5,767 nucleotides of DNA, from the NCBI GenBank assembly GCA_023452965.1, contig JAEXUU010000129.1, positions 1 to 5,767 on the forward strand, written 5' to 3'. The stretch is from Pseudomonadota bacterium. Its GTDB lineage: Bacteria > Pseudomonadota > Alphaproteobacteria > Rhizobiales > Beijerinckiaceae. Below are positions 4,177-5,767 of this stretch, in pieces. Positions within the stretch are counted from its first letter, which is position 1. The number at the start of each line of letters is the position of its first letter. Under the pieces are notes generated by a model, which saw nothing but the letters and a program-made list of their open reading frames with translations, was not told where the DNA came from and searched no databases. Position numbers and translations under genes: made by a program.

Positions 4177-5694
4177 ATGTCGTCAGCGGACCATCTCAGC
4201 CGTCGTCTTGATTTCCTGAAGTTCGACGCCGAGACGCGTGCGCATATGGCCAATGTCCAGGATGTCGTCCGTGCGGCACTGCCCGAGGCGCTGGACGCCT
4301 TCTACGGTCAGGTCGCCCGCTTCCCGGAGACCAACGCCTTCTTCAAGTCGCCCGGCCATATGGACAAGGCCAAGAGCCGGCAGCTCGACCATTGGCAGGC
4401 CATCGCCAACGGCCAGCCGGACCAGGATTATGTCCGTTCCGTCACCACCATCGGCGAAGTTCATGCCCGGATCGGGCTGGAGCCGCGCTGGTATATCGGC
4501 GGCTACGCCCTGCTGCTGGAGCAGATCATCGGCAAGGTCCTCGAGGAGCGTTGGCCGAAGAGCCGTTTCGGCGGCAAGCTGCCGGGCGCAGCCGAGCGCA
4601 GCGCCGAGATCGGCGCGATCGTCAAGGCCGCCATGCTCGACATGGACTACGCCATCACCGTCTATGTCGAGGCTTCCGAGACCGCCCGGCTGAAGGCCGA
4701 GGCCGAAGCCCGTGCCCAGGAGGAGATCAAGGCCCGCCAGCGCGACAAGGCGATCAGCTATGTCAGCGCCGCCATGGCAGCCCTCGCGCAAGGCGATCTC
4801 AGCCACCGCGTGCCCGACGACATGCCGGAGGAATACGCCAGCATCGGCGAGCACTTCGACCACGCCATGACCCGGCTGGGCGAGATGGTCGCCACGATCA
4901 AGACGAGCTCGGCTGCGATCGCCGCGTCGTCGCAGGAGATCAATTCGGGCGCCGACGATCTCTCCTCGCGCACCGAGCAGCAGGCCGCGGCGCTGCAGCA
5001 GACCGCGGCGACCACCGAGCAACTCACCGCCTCGGTCAAGAGCTCGGCCCAGTCCTCGCGCGATTCGCTCGTCCTCGCCGACAATGCCTCGGCCGTCGCC
5101 CGTACCGGCGGCGAGATCGTCAAGGATGCCATCCAGGCGATGGTCCGCATCGAGGAAGCCTCGAAGAAGATCTCCGAGATCACCGGCGTGATCGACGGCA
5201 TCGCCTTCCAGACCAATCTGCTCGCCCTCAATGCGGCGGTCGAGGCCGCCCGCGCCGGCGATGCCGGCCGCGGCTTCGCCGTGGTCGCTGCCGAGGTCAG
5301 GGCGCTGGCGCAGCGCGCGGCCGGCGCGGCCAAGGACATCACCAGCTTGATCGGTTCTTCCGATGACGAGGTCGTCGAAGGCGTTCGCCTGGTCCGACAG
5401 GCCGGCGAGACGCTGGAGAAGATCGTCGATGCCTCGACGCAGGTCTCGGCCACGGTCAACGACATCGCCGCCGCCACCGGCGAGCAGGCCAACGGCATCG
5501 ACGAGATGGCCCGTACCGTCAGCCATATGGACGAGATGACCCAGAGCAATGCCGCCCTGGCGGAGCAGAGCGCGGCTTCGGCCCGGACCCTGCTCGATCA
5601 GATCGAGCGGCTGAACCAGCTGATGAGCGCCTTCCGGACGACGAGCCGCGATGCCGCCGCGCCGGCGCAGGCCCCGAGCCGCCGCGCCGCCTGA
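4177..5694 (+). CDS. Globin-coupled methyl-accepting chemotaxis protein (HemAT-like oxygen sensor)
   Basis: A 505-aa protein with no transmembrane segment, so a soluble cytoplasmic chemoreceptor. Residues about 5-155 form a globin-coupled-sensor domain: FYGQV with Tyr43 (predicted distal B10 Tyr), and IGEVHARIGLEPRWYIGGY with His96 as predicted proximal heme ligand. E. coli DosC uses Tyr43 and His98 in comparable contexts, so heme binding and O2 sensing are likely. An Ala/Glu/Lys-rich helix (about 160-190) leads to a HAMP-like segment (about 192-245, AALAQGDLSHRVPDDMPEEY). The signalling domain then runs to about 490, with a hairpin tip at 339-361 (IDGIAFQTNLLALNAAVEAA) matching the consensus CheA/CheW-binding tip. 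The C-terminus is an Ala/Pro/Arg-rich tail without an NWETF-type CheR tether. No che genes are in the window, so it must feed an array encoded elsewhere. It is divergent from the CFA-type gene. The ligand is inferred. Confidence 0.94.
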   Translation: MSSADHLSRRLDFLKFDAETRAHMANVQDVVRAALPEALDAFYGQVARFPETNAFFKSPGHMDKAKSRQLDHWQAIANGQPDQDYVRSVTTIGEVHARIGLEPRWYIGGYALLLEQIIGKVLEERWPKSRFGGKLPGAAERSAEIGAIVKAAMLDMDYAITVYVEASETARLKAEAEARAQEEIKARQRDKAISYVSAAMAALAQGDLSHRVPDDMPEEYASIGEHFDHAMTRLGEMVATIKTSSAAIAASSQEINSGADDLSSRTEQQAAALQQTAATTEQLTASVKSSAQSSRDSLVLADNASAVARTGGEIVKDAIQAMVRIEEASKKISEITGVIDGIAFQTNLLALNAAVEAARAGDAGRGFAVVAAEVRALAQRAAGAAKDITSLIGSSDDEVVEGVRLVRQAGETLEKIVDASTQVSATVNDIAAATGEQANGIDEMARTVSHMDEMTQSNAALAEQSAASARTLLDQIERLNQLMSAFRTTSRDAAAPAQAPSRRAA

Positions 5695-5721
5695 AGGCGG
5701 CCGCAGGGCTTCGCCGCGACC

Positions 5722-5767
5722 TCAGAAGTCGCTGGCGATGCCCTTCACTTCCCAGTCGTCATAGCGC
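5722..5767 (-). CDS. DUF1674 / SDHAF4-like protein, C-terminal end only
   Basis: On the minus strand the frame from the window edge reads RYDDWEVKGIASDF and stops at TGA (5724-5722). This matches the highly conserved C-terminus of DUF1674 proteins, usually RYGDWE..G...DF, the bacterial relatives of the mitochondrial succinate dehydrogenase assembly factor SDHAF4, which aids flavinylated SdhA. Only 14 complete codons are visible and the start lies outside the window. Asp replaces the usual Gly after RY. The gene converges on the chemoreceptor gene, with 27 bp between the stops and no intrinsic terminator there. The assignment rests on a short but distinctive motif. Confidence 0.7.
   Translation of the reverse strand, partial: RYDDWEVKGIASDF

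Noticed and set aside
4183..5526. Minus-strand open frame of 447 codons opposite the chemoreceptor gene
   Set aside because: It is complementary to a confidently identified chemoreceptor gene. Long antisense frames are common in GC-rich coding DNA, and its Gly/Asp/Arg/Leu-rich translation matches no family.
5696..5717. GCGGC/GCCGC stem between the convergent chemoreceptor and DUF1674 genes
   Set aside because: It has only five base pairs around an 11-nt loop and no T-run, so it is not supportable as a terminator.

Overview
The window looks like ordinary chromosome from a high-GC alphaproteobacterium, probably of the order Hyphomicrobiales (Bosea-, Chelatococcus- or Methylobacterium-like). 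This rests on strong G/C third-position bias, a DUF2853 protein and a DUF1674 tail ending GIASDF of the kind common in that order, and GANTC (CcrM-type) sites lying mostly between genes. The genus is a guess. I see no mobile element, integrase, tRNA, rRNA or CRISPR array.

Layout. Bases 1-736 hold the end of an SPFH/band-7 membrane-scaffold gene and its NfeD partner, one base apart. Bases 737-1113 hold a 30-codon ORF (895-987) that resembles the signal peptide of the next gene, then a stretch rich in palindromes and GANTC sites. Bases 1114-1644 encode a secreted L,D-transpeptidase (YkuD fold), followed by a stem-loop. Bases 1800-2117 encode a 105-aa DUF2853 protein, closed by a textbook intrinsic terminator (2142-2173). 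Bases 2274-2647 hold two small unrecognised genes in tandem, a 43-aa membrane peptide and a 76-aa soluble protein. They converge on a minus-strand cyclopropane-fatty-acid synthase family methyltransferase (2658-3959). A 217-bp divergent intergenic region separates that gene from a plus-strand soluble chemoreceptor with an N-terminal globin sensor (4177-5694). The last 46 bases are the C-terminus of a minus-strand DUF1674/SDHAF4-like gene.

How the genes fit together. Several products act at the envelope: SPFH/NfeD in membrane microdomains, the L,D-transpeptidase in peptidoglycan, and the CFA-type enzyme on phospholipid acyl chains. The globin chemoreceptor probably senses oxygen and signals to the CheA/CheW system, which lies outside the window. 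Apart from the SPFH-nfeD pair and the 43-aa/76-aa pair, the genes look independently transcribed.

No clear new multi-gene system is visible. The best leads are the signal-peptide-like micro-ORF with the GANTC/palindrome cluster between it and the L,D-transpeptidase gene, and the small unknown gene pair.
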